Made by a program: the position numbers and the translations under genes
Shown here: positions 8,158 to 16,853 of the stretch, in pieces
Layout of the letters: each line of letters begins with the position of its first letter
How positions within the stretch are numbered: the first letter of the stretch is position 1
Origin: Klebsiella pneumoniae
GTDB taxonomy: Bacteria > Pseudomonadota > Gammaproteobacteria > Eutrophobiales > Eutrophobiaceae
DNA length: 34,917 nucleotides
Direction of reading: 5' to 3'
Assembly: GCA_945870865.1 (NCBI GenBank)
Contig: CAMBTO010000018.1
Coordinates: 1 to 34,917 of the forward strand
The notes under the pieces: generated by a model
Told to the model about the DNA's origin: nothing
What the model saw: the letters and a program-made list of their open reading frames with translations, nothing else
Databases searched by the model: none

Positions 8158-10326
8158 ATGAGAATGACAGTAAACAAAAAATCAGTGGCTCACTTTTCCG
8201 ATGGCTTGTTGCGTACAACAGTTTATTTGTCGATCCTGATAGCCCTGTTATCGAGCCCGTTACTGGCCCAGCAGAACGATGCTGCATCTGCCGTTGCCGA
8301 AACGGGTCAGGACGGGCAGCATACAATTGAGTATCCGGCGGTTTTTTTCAGCCGCTATAACCCGGCCACCGCACTTGATATGGTAAACCAGTTGCCCGGG
8401 TTCCAGCTTGATGACGGCAGTGGCGACCGGGGTTTCAGTGCGGCCAGCGGAAATATACTGATTAATGGACGCTTGCCAAGCGCGAAGGAAGACTCACCGT
8501 CTGCCATCCTCGGCCGAATTCCCGCCAGCCAGGTGGCACACATCGAATTGATCCGCGGTCAGATGCGTGGTGTGGACATGCGCGGACAGACCGTTATTGC
8601 CAATATCCTGCTGCAGGAGGATGTCCCCGCCACCGTACGCTGGGAGACAGCGGTCAGGAAAAATCTGGACGTGGACAAATTGATGATGCGTGGAAATATC
8701 TCCCTGTCCGACCAGTGGCATGCCATTGATTTCAATTCCGGATTAAGTGTGGCGCGCAGTGCAACCGGTGAACGCGGCCTGGAAGACCGTTTTGATGGCA
8801 GTGGTCTGTTGACAGAGAAGCGGGTTGAAAATTCTACAGAGGGTGGACACAAGCTGGGAGCCAGGTTAAACGCGTCCGGCTGGGCTGGGCAGACACGCCT
8901 GCAGCTGAATTCCAGTATTGATCATATGACCGAAACCGAACCGTTCGTGTCGGTCCGTACCCCACAGTCGCCCGTATCCGCCCCACGCTCGGAAAGATTC
9001 AATTCAGATAGCGAAGAGCTGGAGTTTGAACTGGGTATCAATGCAGAGCGCGATCTGGGTGCAGAGCTGACCGGCAAGGCCATCCTGCTGTTTATAAGTG
9101 ATGATGCGACGGAAGTTGATACACAAACCAGTATCAGTGCGGCAAATCTGCAGACCCAACGCAGGCAGGCGGATGCCGAAGCGGTCAGCACCGAAGGCAT
9201 TGCACGGCTGGAGTTTGACTGGAGCGGTATTGAAAACCATGCACTGCAGCTGAACGTGGAAGGCGCGTACAACGAGCTGGACGGCAGTTTGTTGCAGGTA
9301 GTGGATCGTGGTCTGGGTGCAATGGTCGTGGATGTGCCTGGCGCGAACTCGGTGGTGGAAGAGGTGCGCAGTGATTTTCTGCTGAAAGATACGTGGTCGC
9401 TGGGGAAGTTTGAACTGGACTACGGCCTCGGCGCGGAGAGTTCGACGATAACCCAGCGTGGGGATGCCGTGCTGGAGCGAGATTTTTTCTTTGTGAAACC
9501 GCATGCGTTGTTAAGTTATGCGCCGGGTCAGGGTCGGCAGACGCGTTTGCGTCTGGCACGTGAGGTGGCGCAGCTGGAATTTGATGATTTTATCAGTGCG
9601 ACGGTGTACGAGGACGATGACCTGGCGCTGGGAAATCCGAACCTGCGACCTGACACGACGTGGGTGGCAGAACTGGGCCATGAGCGTCGGTACGGGGAGC
9701 TTGGTGTGGTGAAAGTGACCTTGTTCCATCACTGGATCCATGACGTATTGGACTTGTTGCCGTTGTCAGACAGTTTTGAGGCACCGGGCAATATCGGCGA
9801 CGGACGGCGTTGGGGCGTGGAGTTAGAGAACACGGTGCCGCTGGAGTGGCTGGGGCTGACGGGTGCGCGGCTGGATGTAAAACTGCGCTGGCAGGACTCC
9901 TCGGTGACCGACCCGGTTACCGGCGTGCGGCGTATGTTGTCTGGTAACAGTGGATTTGGTGGTACGCCGTATATCGATTTTCGGGACGAGAATGAATATG
10001 CGTTCATCGCTGACTATCGCCAGGACCTGGCACAGACCCGCGTGGCCTGGGGCGTGAATATGGGTATGCGGGCGAAGCGCCCTTTGTACAAGGTGAATGA
10101 ACTGGATGTCTACGATGAAGGGACCTCGGTGAATGCCTTTGTGGAAACGACTCGCTGGTTTGGACTGAAACTGCGTTTTCTTGCCGAGAACATTCCGAAC
10201 CTGTCGCAGCGCCGTGACCGTACGTCCTATGCGGGCCTCCGGAATTTGTCTGCTGTCGATTTTCGCGAGATATCTGTCGGCAGGGAAGGTGTCCGCCTTA
10301 CTTTTTTAACCAGCGGGAGTTTCTAG
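8158..10326 (+). CDS. TonB-dependent receptor-like plug/beta-barrel protein, array copy 1
   Basis: A signal peptide (cleavage near LLA-QQ, residue 37) is followed by the motif TIEYPAVFFSRYNPATALDM, a plug domain (about residues 65-155: QLPGF, DRGF, NILINGRLPS, RIPASQVAHIELIRGQ), and a beta barrel ending in GSF, the terminal aromatic read by the BAM complex. The barrel holds ALGNPNLRPDTTW, a common TonB-receptor barrel pattern. It lacks a carboxypeptidase-like N-terminal extension and a signalling domain. Residues from FDWSGI to RRMLSG are almost identical to copies 3 and 6. Ligand unknown. ATG 8158 or 8164 could start the protein; neither has a strong Shine-Dalgarno. First gene of a close-packed set of four. 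Confidence 0.85.
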   Translation: MRMTVNKKSVAHFSDGLLRTTVYLSILIALLSSPLLAQQNDAASAVAETGQDGQHTIEYPAVFFSRYNPATALDMVNQLPGFQLDDGSGDRGFSAASGNILINGRLPSAKEDSPSAILGRIPASQVAHIELIRGQMRGVDMRGQTVIANILLQEDVPATVRWETAVRKNLDVDKLMMRGNISLSDQWHAIDFNSGLSVARSATGERGLEDRFDGSGLLTEKRVENSTEGGHKLGARLNASGWAGQTRLQLNSSIDHMTETEPFVSVRTPQSPVSAPRSERFNSDSEELEFELGINAERDLGAELTGKAILLFISDDATEVDTQTSISAANLQTQRRQADAEAVSTEGIARLEFDWSGIENHALQLNVEGAYNELDGSLLQVVDRGLGAMVVDVPGANSVVEEVRSDFLLKDTWSLGKFELDYGLGAESSTITQRGDAVLERDFFFVKPHALLSYAPGQGRQTRLRLAREVAQLEFDDFISATVYEDDDLALGNPNLRPDTTWVAELGHERRYGELGVVKVTLFHHWIHDVLDLLPLSDSFEAPGNIGDGRRWGVELENTVPLEWLGLTGARLDVKLRWQDSSVTDPVTGVRRMLSGNSGFGGTPYIDFRDENEYAFIADYRQDLAQTRVAWGVNMGMRAKRPLYKVNELDVYDEGTSVNAFVETTRWFGLKLRFLAENIPNLSQRRDRTSYAGLRNLSAVDFREISVGREGVRLTFLTSGSF

Positions 10327-10329
10327 GTT

Positions 10330-12465
10330 ATGCATGAGATTACGATGAACCGACATAAGGTGTTAATGCTGTTAATCCTGTCGGGTAGTCCGGTGCTTGC
10401 GGCTGCACAAGCGGCGCAGGGCTCAGCTACACCACCGGGTGTCAGTAGTGCCTCGGAGGCACAGGTGGTTGAATATCCGGCGAATTTTTTCAGTCGGTAT
10501 AAACCAAATACGGCGCTCGACATGATAAACCAGACACCAGGTTTCCTGCTTGATGACGGCGATGCCTCACGTGGTCTTGGTGCAGCGGCAGGTAATATAC
10601 TGGTCAATGATCGACGGCCGAGTGCCAAGCAGGACTTGCCCTCACTGATCCTGTTGCGCATACCGGCTGCACAGGTCGAGCGCATCGAGATTATCCGTGG
10701 CCAGGTCCGCGATATCGACCTGCAAGGCCAGGCCGTTATTGCCAATATCGTGTTACGCAATGACTCCCCGGCGGCAATTCGTTGGGAGGCGTCCTGGCGT
10801 TATAATGTCGATTACTTCAGCACATTTGAAGGCAGTATCTCGATTGCCGACCGCTGGCGCGAAACTGACTACAACGCTGGCCTCAATATGCGCCGATTCA
10901 CCCGCGGCGATTTGACCGTGCAGCAGACCTATAACGGTGCCGGTGAGTTGATTGAAATCCGTCGGGATGATGCTGACCTCGGTGGGTATCGCGGTGGTGG
11001 CAACCTGACGACCTCAAGCTGGTTTGGTCAGACACTGTTACAGGTGAATGCAAACTTCTTTGGCGAGGATCGTGACGGTTTGCGGTTTGCCAACCGCGTA
11101 CCGGAGACGCCCGCAGGTATTCGTCGTAGCGAACATATCGGAGAGGACTACCAGATGGCCCAGTTTGAACTGGGCGTCGATGCAGAACGTCGCTTGCGCG
11201 ATGACCTGACCGGCAAGTTGATCGGTGTCATCACCCATGGATTTGATGACATCTCATCAACCTTGCGCCGTTTTAACGCAACGGGTAACCAGACACTGTT
11301 CCGTATCGCCGATGCAGGCACCGATTCAACCGAGGCGATCTCGCGTATTGAGTTTGACTGGGCCTTCATGGCGAACCATACACTGCAGTTCAACACGGAA
11401 GGCGCATATAACTCGCTGGAAGGTGACCTGTTCCAGACCGAGGATACCGGGGCCGGACCGTTCGAGGTGGCCGTGCCGGGGGCGAACACATTGGTAGAAG
11501 AAACCCGCTGGGACTTTTTACTGAAGGACACCTGGTCGTTGGGCCAGTATGAGCTGGATTATGGTATGGGAGCGGAATCCTCCACCATCTCGCAAACCGG
11601 TGATGCCGAACAGGAACGCAGTTTTTTTTATATCAAACCGCAGGCCGTGTTGACCTACACGGCTGATGAGGGCGCCCAGTCGCGTTTGCGTCTGGCGCGC
11701 GAAGTTGCCCAGTTGAACTTTGATGATTTTGTCAGTGCAACCGTGTTTGAAGACGATGATCTTGCACTCGGCAATCCCAATCTGCGCCCGGACAATACCT
11801 GGGTTGCCGAGCTCAGTCACGAGCGCCGTTTTGGCCCGGAGAGTGTGGCCAAGGTAACACTGTTCCATAACTGGATTGAGGATGTGCTGGACCTGTTGCC
11901 GCTTACCTCGACCTTTGAGGCGCCAGGTAATATCGGCAATGGTACACGCTGGGGAATCAATGCCGAGGGTAGTATGCCGCTGGAGTGGCTGGGTCTGACC
12001 GGGGCGAAGATTGATGTGAATGCGCGCTGGCAGAAATCCTCGGTCACCGATCCTGTCACCGGCGAGAAACGTGTCCTGTCCAGTCGTACACGACCGGGCG
12101 CCATCTTCCCGCTGTCGTTCCGAGACGATAACCGGTTTGCAGTTATTGTTGATTTTCGCCAGGATTTTCAGAAGTCGCGGATGGCCTGGGGTTGGGACAT
12201 GCGGACGCGTGCCGAACGGCCACTGTATAAAGTGAACGAGCTTGATATTGCGGATGACGAGTATGAGGTCAATGTGTTTGTCGAGACCACCCGCTGGTTT
12301 GGCCTGAAGTCGAAAATGATTGCCGAGAATATTTTTGACATGGTGGAGAACCGTGATCGTACGATTTACACAGGTGAGCGTGGTCTGACCCCGGTGGCAA
12401 CACGTGAGTATCGTGAACGTGTGCGTGGATTCCGGGTTTCGTTTGAGCTGAACGGGAGTTTCTAG
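10330..12465 (+). CDS. TonB-dependent receptor-like plug/beta-barrel protein, array copy 2
   Basis: Begins 3 bp after copy 1. ATG 10330 has GGGAG about 10 nt upstream, as copy 3 does; ATG 10345 gives a more typical signal peptide (MNRHKVLMLLILSG) and is equally possible. After the signal come VVEYPANFFSRYKPNTALDM, a plug with NILVNDRRPS and RIPAAQVERIEIIRGQ, and a barrel with ALGNPNLRPDNTW, YKVNELD, FVETTRWFG and final GSF. The middle barrel keeps the same framework as copies 1, 3 and 6 but is clearly more diverged, so it was not part of the recent sequence exchange among them. The outer-membrane receptor call is solid; the substrate is unknown. Confidence 0.85.
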   Translation: MHEITMNRHKVLMLLILSGSPVLAAAQAAQGSATPPGVSSASEAQVVEYPANFFSRYKPNTALDMINQTPGFLLDDGDASRGLGAAAGNILVNDRRPSAKQDLPSLILLRIPAAQVERIEIIRGQVRDIDLQGQAVIANIVLRNDSPAAIRWEASWRYNVDYFSTFEGSISIADRWRETDYNAGLNMRRFTRGDLTVQQTYNGAGELIEIRRDDADLGGYRGGGNLTTSSWFGQTLLQVNANFFGEDRDGLRFANRVPETPAGIRRSEHIGEDYQMAQFELGVDAERRLRDDLTGKLIGVITHGFDDISSTLRRFNATGNQTLFRIADAGTDSTEAISRIEFDWAFMANHTLQFNTEGAYNSLEGDLFQTEDTGAGPFEVAVPGANTLVEETRWDFLLKDTWSLGQYELDYGMGAESSTISQTGDAEQERSFFYIKPQAVLTYTADEGAQSRLRLAREVAQLNFDDFVSATVFEDDDLALGNPNLRPDNTWVAELSHERRFGPESVAKVTLFHNWIEDVLDLLPLTSTFEAPGNIGNGTRWGINAEGSMPLEWLGLTGAKIDVNARWQKSSVTDPVTGEKRVLSSRTRPGAIFPLSFRDDNRFAVIVDFRQDFQKSRMAWGWDMRTRAERPLYKVNELDIADDEYEVNVFVETTRWFGLKSKMIAENIFDMVENRDRTIYTGERGLTPVATREYRERVRGFRVSFELNGSF

Positions 12466-12469
12466 TCTG

Positions 12470-14596
12470 ATGAGGTGTGGTCTGTCGTATCGTCCAGTTT
12501 TTTTGCTGGCGTTGTTAGTTGCTGTGGTACCGATTGTTGGTGTTGAGGCCCAGGTAGTTAAGGCCACGGAGCCGGACGGTTTGTCACGGGACAACCTGGT
12601 CGTTGAATACAGTGCTGATTATTTTGGTCGTTACCGGCCGAATACCGCGCTTGACATGGTGCGCCAGTTACCCGGCTTTCAGCTTGATGATGGTGAACAG
12701 ATTCGCGGGTTTGCCTCGGCCGTCGGCAATATTCTGATCAACGATAAATATACCAGTGCCAAGCAGGATTTGCCCTCCGCCATTCTGGCCCGTATCCCCG
12801 CACGCCAGGTAGATCGTATCGAACTGATACGTGGACAGGTCCGTGATATTGACCTGCAGGGCCGTGCACTGGTGGCCAATGTGATCCTGCGCAACGATGT
12901 CCCGGCCACCGTACGTTGGGATGCGTTTCTGGAGGATAACAGTGCCGCACCGCTGAAGCCGGGTGCCAGTATATCGATTTCAGATGTGTGGCAGGACGTC
13001 GAGTTTAACGTGGGTCTCAGTGCTGAACGTGATTCCAGCGGTCGTTATGGTTCGGAGGAGCTGTTCGATGGTAATGGTAATCTGACGGAACAGCGAAGTG
13101 AGGACACCCGTGAGTCAGGATTGAAGATCAACGGTGTTTTTTTGAATGCATCTACCTGGAGGGGGGATACCCAGGTCAATCTGAACAGCAAGTTCAGTAT
13201 GTATGATTCCGAGCGGAAACAGATATCCGACCGGTTCCGTGTGCCTGTGAGCAGTCCGGGCGAGCAGGTCATCATTGTAGATGAAGAACGTAACAAGGAG
13301 ATCGAGCTCGGCGCTGATGCACAGCGTCGTCTTGCAGCAGATCTGACCGGCAAGGCGATCCTGTTGTTTTTCCGGCAGCAGGAGGATCCTGTTTCCACCC
13401 AGACCAGTCTTGATCATTCAGGTGTATTACAACAATTACGTCGGGCCAGCACGGACAACAGGCGCACCGAAGGTATTGCACGGATGGAGTTTGACTGGAG
13501 CGGGATCACGAACCATGCGGTGCAGTTGAACGTCGAGGGCGCGTACAACGAGCTGGACGGCAGTTTGTTACAGGTGGTGGATCGTGGTCTGGGTGCAATG
13601 GTCGTGGATGTGCCGGGCGCGAACTCGGTGGTGGAAGAGGTGCGCAGTGATTTTCTGCTGAAAGATACGTGGTCGTTGGGAGAGTTTGAACTGGACTATG
13701 GTCTGGGTGCGGAGAGTTCAACGATATCGCAGACCGGCGATGCTGAACTCGGGCGCGATTTTTTCTTTGTGAAGCCGCATGCGTTGTTAAGTTATGCGCC
13801 GGGTCAGGGCAGCCAGACGCGGCTGCGGCTGGCACGTGAGGTGGCGCAGCTGGATTTTGAAGATTTTATCAGTGCAACGGTGTACGAGGACGATGATCTG
13901 GCGCTGGGAAATCCGAACCTGCGCCCGGACACGACGTGGGTGGCGGAGGTGGGCCATGAGCGTCGTTATGGTGAGCTCGGCGTGATGAAGGTAACGTTAT
14001 TCCATCACTGGATCCGTGATGTGCTGGATCTGTTGCCGCTGTCGGACAGTTTTGAGGCGCCGGGCAATATCGGCGACGGACGGCGTTGGGGTGTGGAGTT
14101 GGAGAATACGGTGCCGCTGGAGTGGCTGGGGCTGACGGGTGCACGGCTGGATGTGAAGCTGCGCTGGCAGGACTCCTCGGTGACCGACCCGGTTACCGGC
14201 GCGCGGCGTATGTTGTCTGGTGATGGTGGCTACCGTACGCTGGCGAATCTGGGCAGGAACTTGCCGTATTATTTCAATATCGATTTTCGTCAGGACTTTG
14301 ATAAGGCACAGTTCGCCTGGGGCTGGACGTTGGCCGAGCGTGCCGCCAGAAAACTGTACAAGGTAAATGAATTTGAATACAACAATGAAAATTATGCGAT
14401 GAACGTCTTTGTGGAAACCACACGCTGGTTTGATACCAAGGTCAGGCTGTCGGTGGACAATATCTTCAACTATACCATCCTGCGTACACGTACTGTTTAT
14501 GACGGCATACGTGACGGGTCACCTCTGGATTTTTTCTCCGAACGGGAACGCAATATTGGATACCGGTTTGTGCTGTCGATGAGTGGAAATTACTGA
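12470..14596 (+). CDS. TonB-dependent receptor-like plug/beta-barrel protein, array copy 3
   Basis: Starts 4 bp after copy 2. Signal peptide (cleavage after VEA), then VVEYSADYFGRYRPNTALDM, plug with NILINDKYTS and RIPARQVDRIELIRGQ, then barrel ending GNY instead of GSF. The first barrel half (about residues 160-330) differs strongly from copy 1, while from FDWSGI on it suddenly becomes about 94% identical to copy 1 by hand count (some 14 changes in about 245 residues) up to RRMLSG, after which it diverges again. The C-terminal part is also the most unusual of the six (YKVNEFEYNNENYAMN). This is the clearest mosaic member. Confidence 0.85.
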   Translation: MRCGLSYRPVFLLALLVAVVPIVGVEAQVVKATEPDGLSRDNLVVEYSADYFGRYRPNTALDMVRQLPGFQLDDGEQIRGFASAVGNILINDKYTSAKQDLPSAILARIPARQVDRIELIRGQVRDIDLQGRALVANVILRNDVPATVRWDAFLEDNSAAPLKPGASISISDVWQDVEFNVGLSAERDSSGRYGSEELFDGNGNLTEQRSEDTRESGLKINGVFLNASTWRGDTQVNLNSKFSMYDSERKQISDRFRVPVSSPGEQVIIVDEERNKEIELGADAQRRLAADLTGKAILLFFRQQEDPVSTQTSLDHSGVLQQLRRASTDNRRTEGIARMEFDWSGITNHAVQLNVEGAYNELDGSLLQVVDRGLGAMVVDVPGANSVVEEVRSDFLLKDTWSLGEFELDYGLGAESSTISQTGDAELGRDFFFVKPHALLSYAPGQGSQTRLRLAREVAQLDFEDFISATVYEDDDLALGNPNLRPDTTWVAEVGHERRYGELGVMKVTLFHHWIRDVLDLLPLSDSFEAPGNIGDGRRWGVELENTVPLEWLGLTGARLDVKLRWQDSSVTDPVTGARRMLSGDGGYRTLANLGRNLPYYFNIDFRQDFDKAQFAWGWTLAERAARKLYKVNEFEYNNENYAMNVFVETTRWFDTKVRLSVDNIFNYTILRTRTVYDGIRDGSPLDFFSERERNIGYRFVLSMSGNY

Positions 14597-14597
14597 T

Positions 14598-16721
14598 ATG
14601 AATATAAATAAACACACACCATTGCTGGCACTACTATTTGCGATTGCTTCCAGTGCGGTAATGGCGCAGAACTCGGGTTCGGAGGCCGGGCAGGCGATTG
14701 ACCCCTCCGCACAACTGGTTGATTACCCGGCGGCTTTTTTCTCCCGCTACAACCCGAATACAGCACTTGACATGGTCCGTCCGGTCCCGGGTTTTCAGAT
14801 GGATGACGGAAGTTCAGATCGTGGCTTTATCAGTGCGGTAGGCAATATCCTGATTAATGACAAGTATCCCAGTGTCAAGCAGGATACGCCAACGGCGATG
14901 CTGGCGCGTATACCTGCCAATCAGGTTGAGAAGATAGAGCTGATACGTGGGCAGGTACGTGAGATTGATCTGCAGGGTCGGTCTCTGGTGATCAATGTAA
15001 TACTCAAGGACACGTCAAAGGCATCTGTACGTTGGGAAACCTTCATACAACACAGTAACAGGGGGCCAATTAAGCCGATTGCCAGTATCTCCCTGTCAGA
15101 TCGCTGGCAGCAGACGGACTATAACGTCGGGTTTAACGTCGAGCGTGAGTCAAACGGTGAAGAGGGTACTGACTATATCTATAACAGTGCGGGTCGCCTC
15201 TCTGAAATACGTCGCGACAAACTTACCCAGACCGGCCTGAAACAGATGGACCTGTTTCTGAATACCTCATCCATGTTCAGTACAACCCGTTTGCAGTTTA
15301 ACGGCAAGGCCACTTTTAAAAATGGCCCGGAAAACCAGTTACAGAGTCGCGAACCACAAATCACCGGACGTCCAAGCGCCGTATTTTTCAAGGACAGTCA
15401 GAACACACCATCGTTTGAACTGGGTCTGACTGCCGACCGGGAACTGGCAACGGATCTCAAATCAAAGGCGATATTGCTGTATACCTACAGTGACTTTAAT
15501 GTGATCAACCTGCAGCAAAATACCAATGCAGACGGATTGTCCACATTGCTCCGGATTGCAGATACCGAGACCCGGACCCGTGAAGCGATCGGACGTGTCG
15601 AGTTTGACTGGGCGGGAATTACCAACCATAACCTGCAGTTCAATCTGGAAGCGGCCTATAACTCGGTAGAAGGTTTGCTTGCGCAAACGGATGATACCGG
15701 CACGGGCCCTGTCATTGTTGAGGTGCCAGGTGCAAACTCACTGGTCGAGGAGACCCGTGGGGATTTTTCACTGAAAGATACGTGGAACCTCGGGAAGTTT
15801 GAGCTGGATTATGGCCTGGGTGCGGAGGTTTCCCGCATTACCCAGACCGGAGATACAGAACAGCAGCGTGACTTTTTCTTCCTCAAACCGCAGGCCACGC
15901 TGACCTGGTCGCCAGTCGCCGGGCAGCAGACGCGCTTGTTATTGCTGCGTGATATTGCCCAACTGGATTTTGATGATTTTATCAGCGCCACTGTGTTTGA
16001 GGACGATGATTTGGCGCTCGGCAATCCTGACCTGCGCCCGGATACCACATGGGTTTCTGAATTGAGCCATGAATATCGCTATAACAGCCGTGGTGTCATC
16101 AAGCTGACGGCATTTCACCACTGGATCCGTGATGTGCTGGATCTGTTGCCCTTGTCTGAAACATTCGAGGCCCCCGGCAATATTGGCGATGGCCGGCGCT
16201 GGGGCATGATACTGGAGTTTACCGTGCCGCTGGATTGGTCCGGCCTGCACGGTGCACGCCTTGATATCAAGTCACGCTGGCAGGATTCTGCGGTGACGGA
16301 CCCGGTCACCGGCAGGACGCGGATACTGTCAGCAGCACAGGTCGGTTTCGGCGGACCTCCACAGGTCCGCTTCGCCGATAATGGCAGTCGTTATATTTAT
16401 GATATCGCCTATCGTCAGGATCTTGAACAGCTGGATGTGTCGTGGGGCGTTGATTTTGCGATGCAATCCAGTCGTCCACAGTTCAAGGTAAATGAACTGG
16501 AAGTTTATGATGAAGGTACCGAAATAAATGCCTTTGTTGAAACGACACGCTGGTTCGGCGTCAAGCTAAGACTGGAAGGCAATAACCTGCTGGACTATTC
16601 CGAGATCAGAAACCGGACGATTTATGCTGGCGAGCGTGACCTTACGCCGGTGGCATCACAGATTTACAGGGACAGGATGGCAGGACGCCGCATCAAGCTG
16701 GTACTGAGTGGCAGTTTTTAA
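14598..16721 (+). CDS. TonB-dependent receptor-like plug/beta-barrel protein, array copy 4
   Basis: ATG 14598 lies 1 bp after the stop of copy 3 and gives a clean signal peptide (cleavage after AVMA); an in-frame GTG at 14583 would overlap copy 3 and adds five non-signal residues. The product has LVDYPAAFFSRYNPNTALDM, a plug with NILINDKYPS and RIPANQVEKIELIRGQ, and a barrel ending in GSF. Its barrel follows the family framework (ALGNPDLRPDTTW, YKVNELEVYDEGT, FVETTRWFG) but is not part of the near-identical block of copies 1, 3 and 6. Last gene of the close-packed four; an inverted repeat follows. Confidence 0.85.
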   Translation: MNINKHTPLLALLFAIASSAVMAQNSGSEAGQAIDPSAQLVDYPAAFFSRYNPNTALDMVRPVPGFQMDDGSSDRGFISAVGNILINDKYPSVKQDTPTAMLARIPANQVEKIELIRGQVREIDLQGRSLVINVILKDTSKASVRWETFIQHSNRGPIKPIASISLSDRWQQTDYNVGFNVERESNGEEGTDYIYNSAGRLSEIRRDKLTQTGLKQMDLFLNTSSMFSTTRLQFNGKATFKNGPENQLQSREPQITGRPSAVFFKDSQNTPSFELGLTADRELATDLKSKAILLYTYSDFNVINLQQNTNADGLSTLLRIADTETRTREAIGRVEFDWAGITNHNLQFNLEAAYNSVEGLLAQTDDTGTGPVIVEVPGANSLVEETRGDFSLKDTWNLGKFELDYGLGAEVSRITQTGDTEQQRDFFFLKPQATLTWSPVAGQQTRLLLLRDIAQLDFDDFISATVFEDDDLALGNPDLRPDTTWVSELSHEYRYNSRGVIKLTAFHHWIRDVLDLLPLSETFEAPGNIGDGRRWGMILEFTVPLDWSGLHGARLDIKSRWQDSAVTDPVTGRTRILSAAQVGFGGPPQVRFADNGSRYIYDIAYRQDLEQLDVSWGVDFAMQSSRPQFKVNELEVYDEGTEINAFVETTRWFGVKLRLEGNNLLDYSEIRNRTIYAGERDLTPVASQIYRDRMAGRRIKLVLSGSF

Positions 16722-16727
16722 ACACGT

Positions 16728-16785
16728 GTTCTGAAATCCACCACTGGCCGGTGTCAGCCATAGGGTATCAGCCGGATTTCGGAAC
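16728..16785 (+). repeat. Inverted repeat after receptor copy 4 (terminator-like)
   Basis: GTTCTGAAATCC (16728-16739) pairs with GGATTTCGGAAC (16774-16785) over 12 bp, with one U-G pair if transcribed on the plus strand; the 34-nt loop has its own CACTGGCCGGTG dyad. There is no long T-run, so it may be an imperfect terminator or an RNA-stabilising hairpin. The left arm resembles the one after copy 6. Confidence 0.55.
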
Positions 16786-16853
16786 AGTTATTTGACAAGA
16801 CATACATCCGTTGCTTTGGCACCGGTAATAGCAATCAACACAGGGTAACTATT

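Noticed and set aside
11518-12594. A 358-codon open frame on the minus strand.
   Set aside because: It lies fully antisense to receptor copies 2 and 3, shows no recognisable domain, and its open state follows from the codon pattern of the plus-strand genes. Several other long minus-strand frames in the array repeat at equivalent places for the same reason.
16792-16820. TTGACA at 16792-16797 as the promoter of receptor copy 5.
   Set aside because: The sequence at the -10 distance (TTTGGC) is far from TATAAT; a promoter may exist in the spacer but cannot be fixed by eye.
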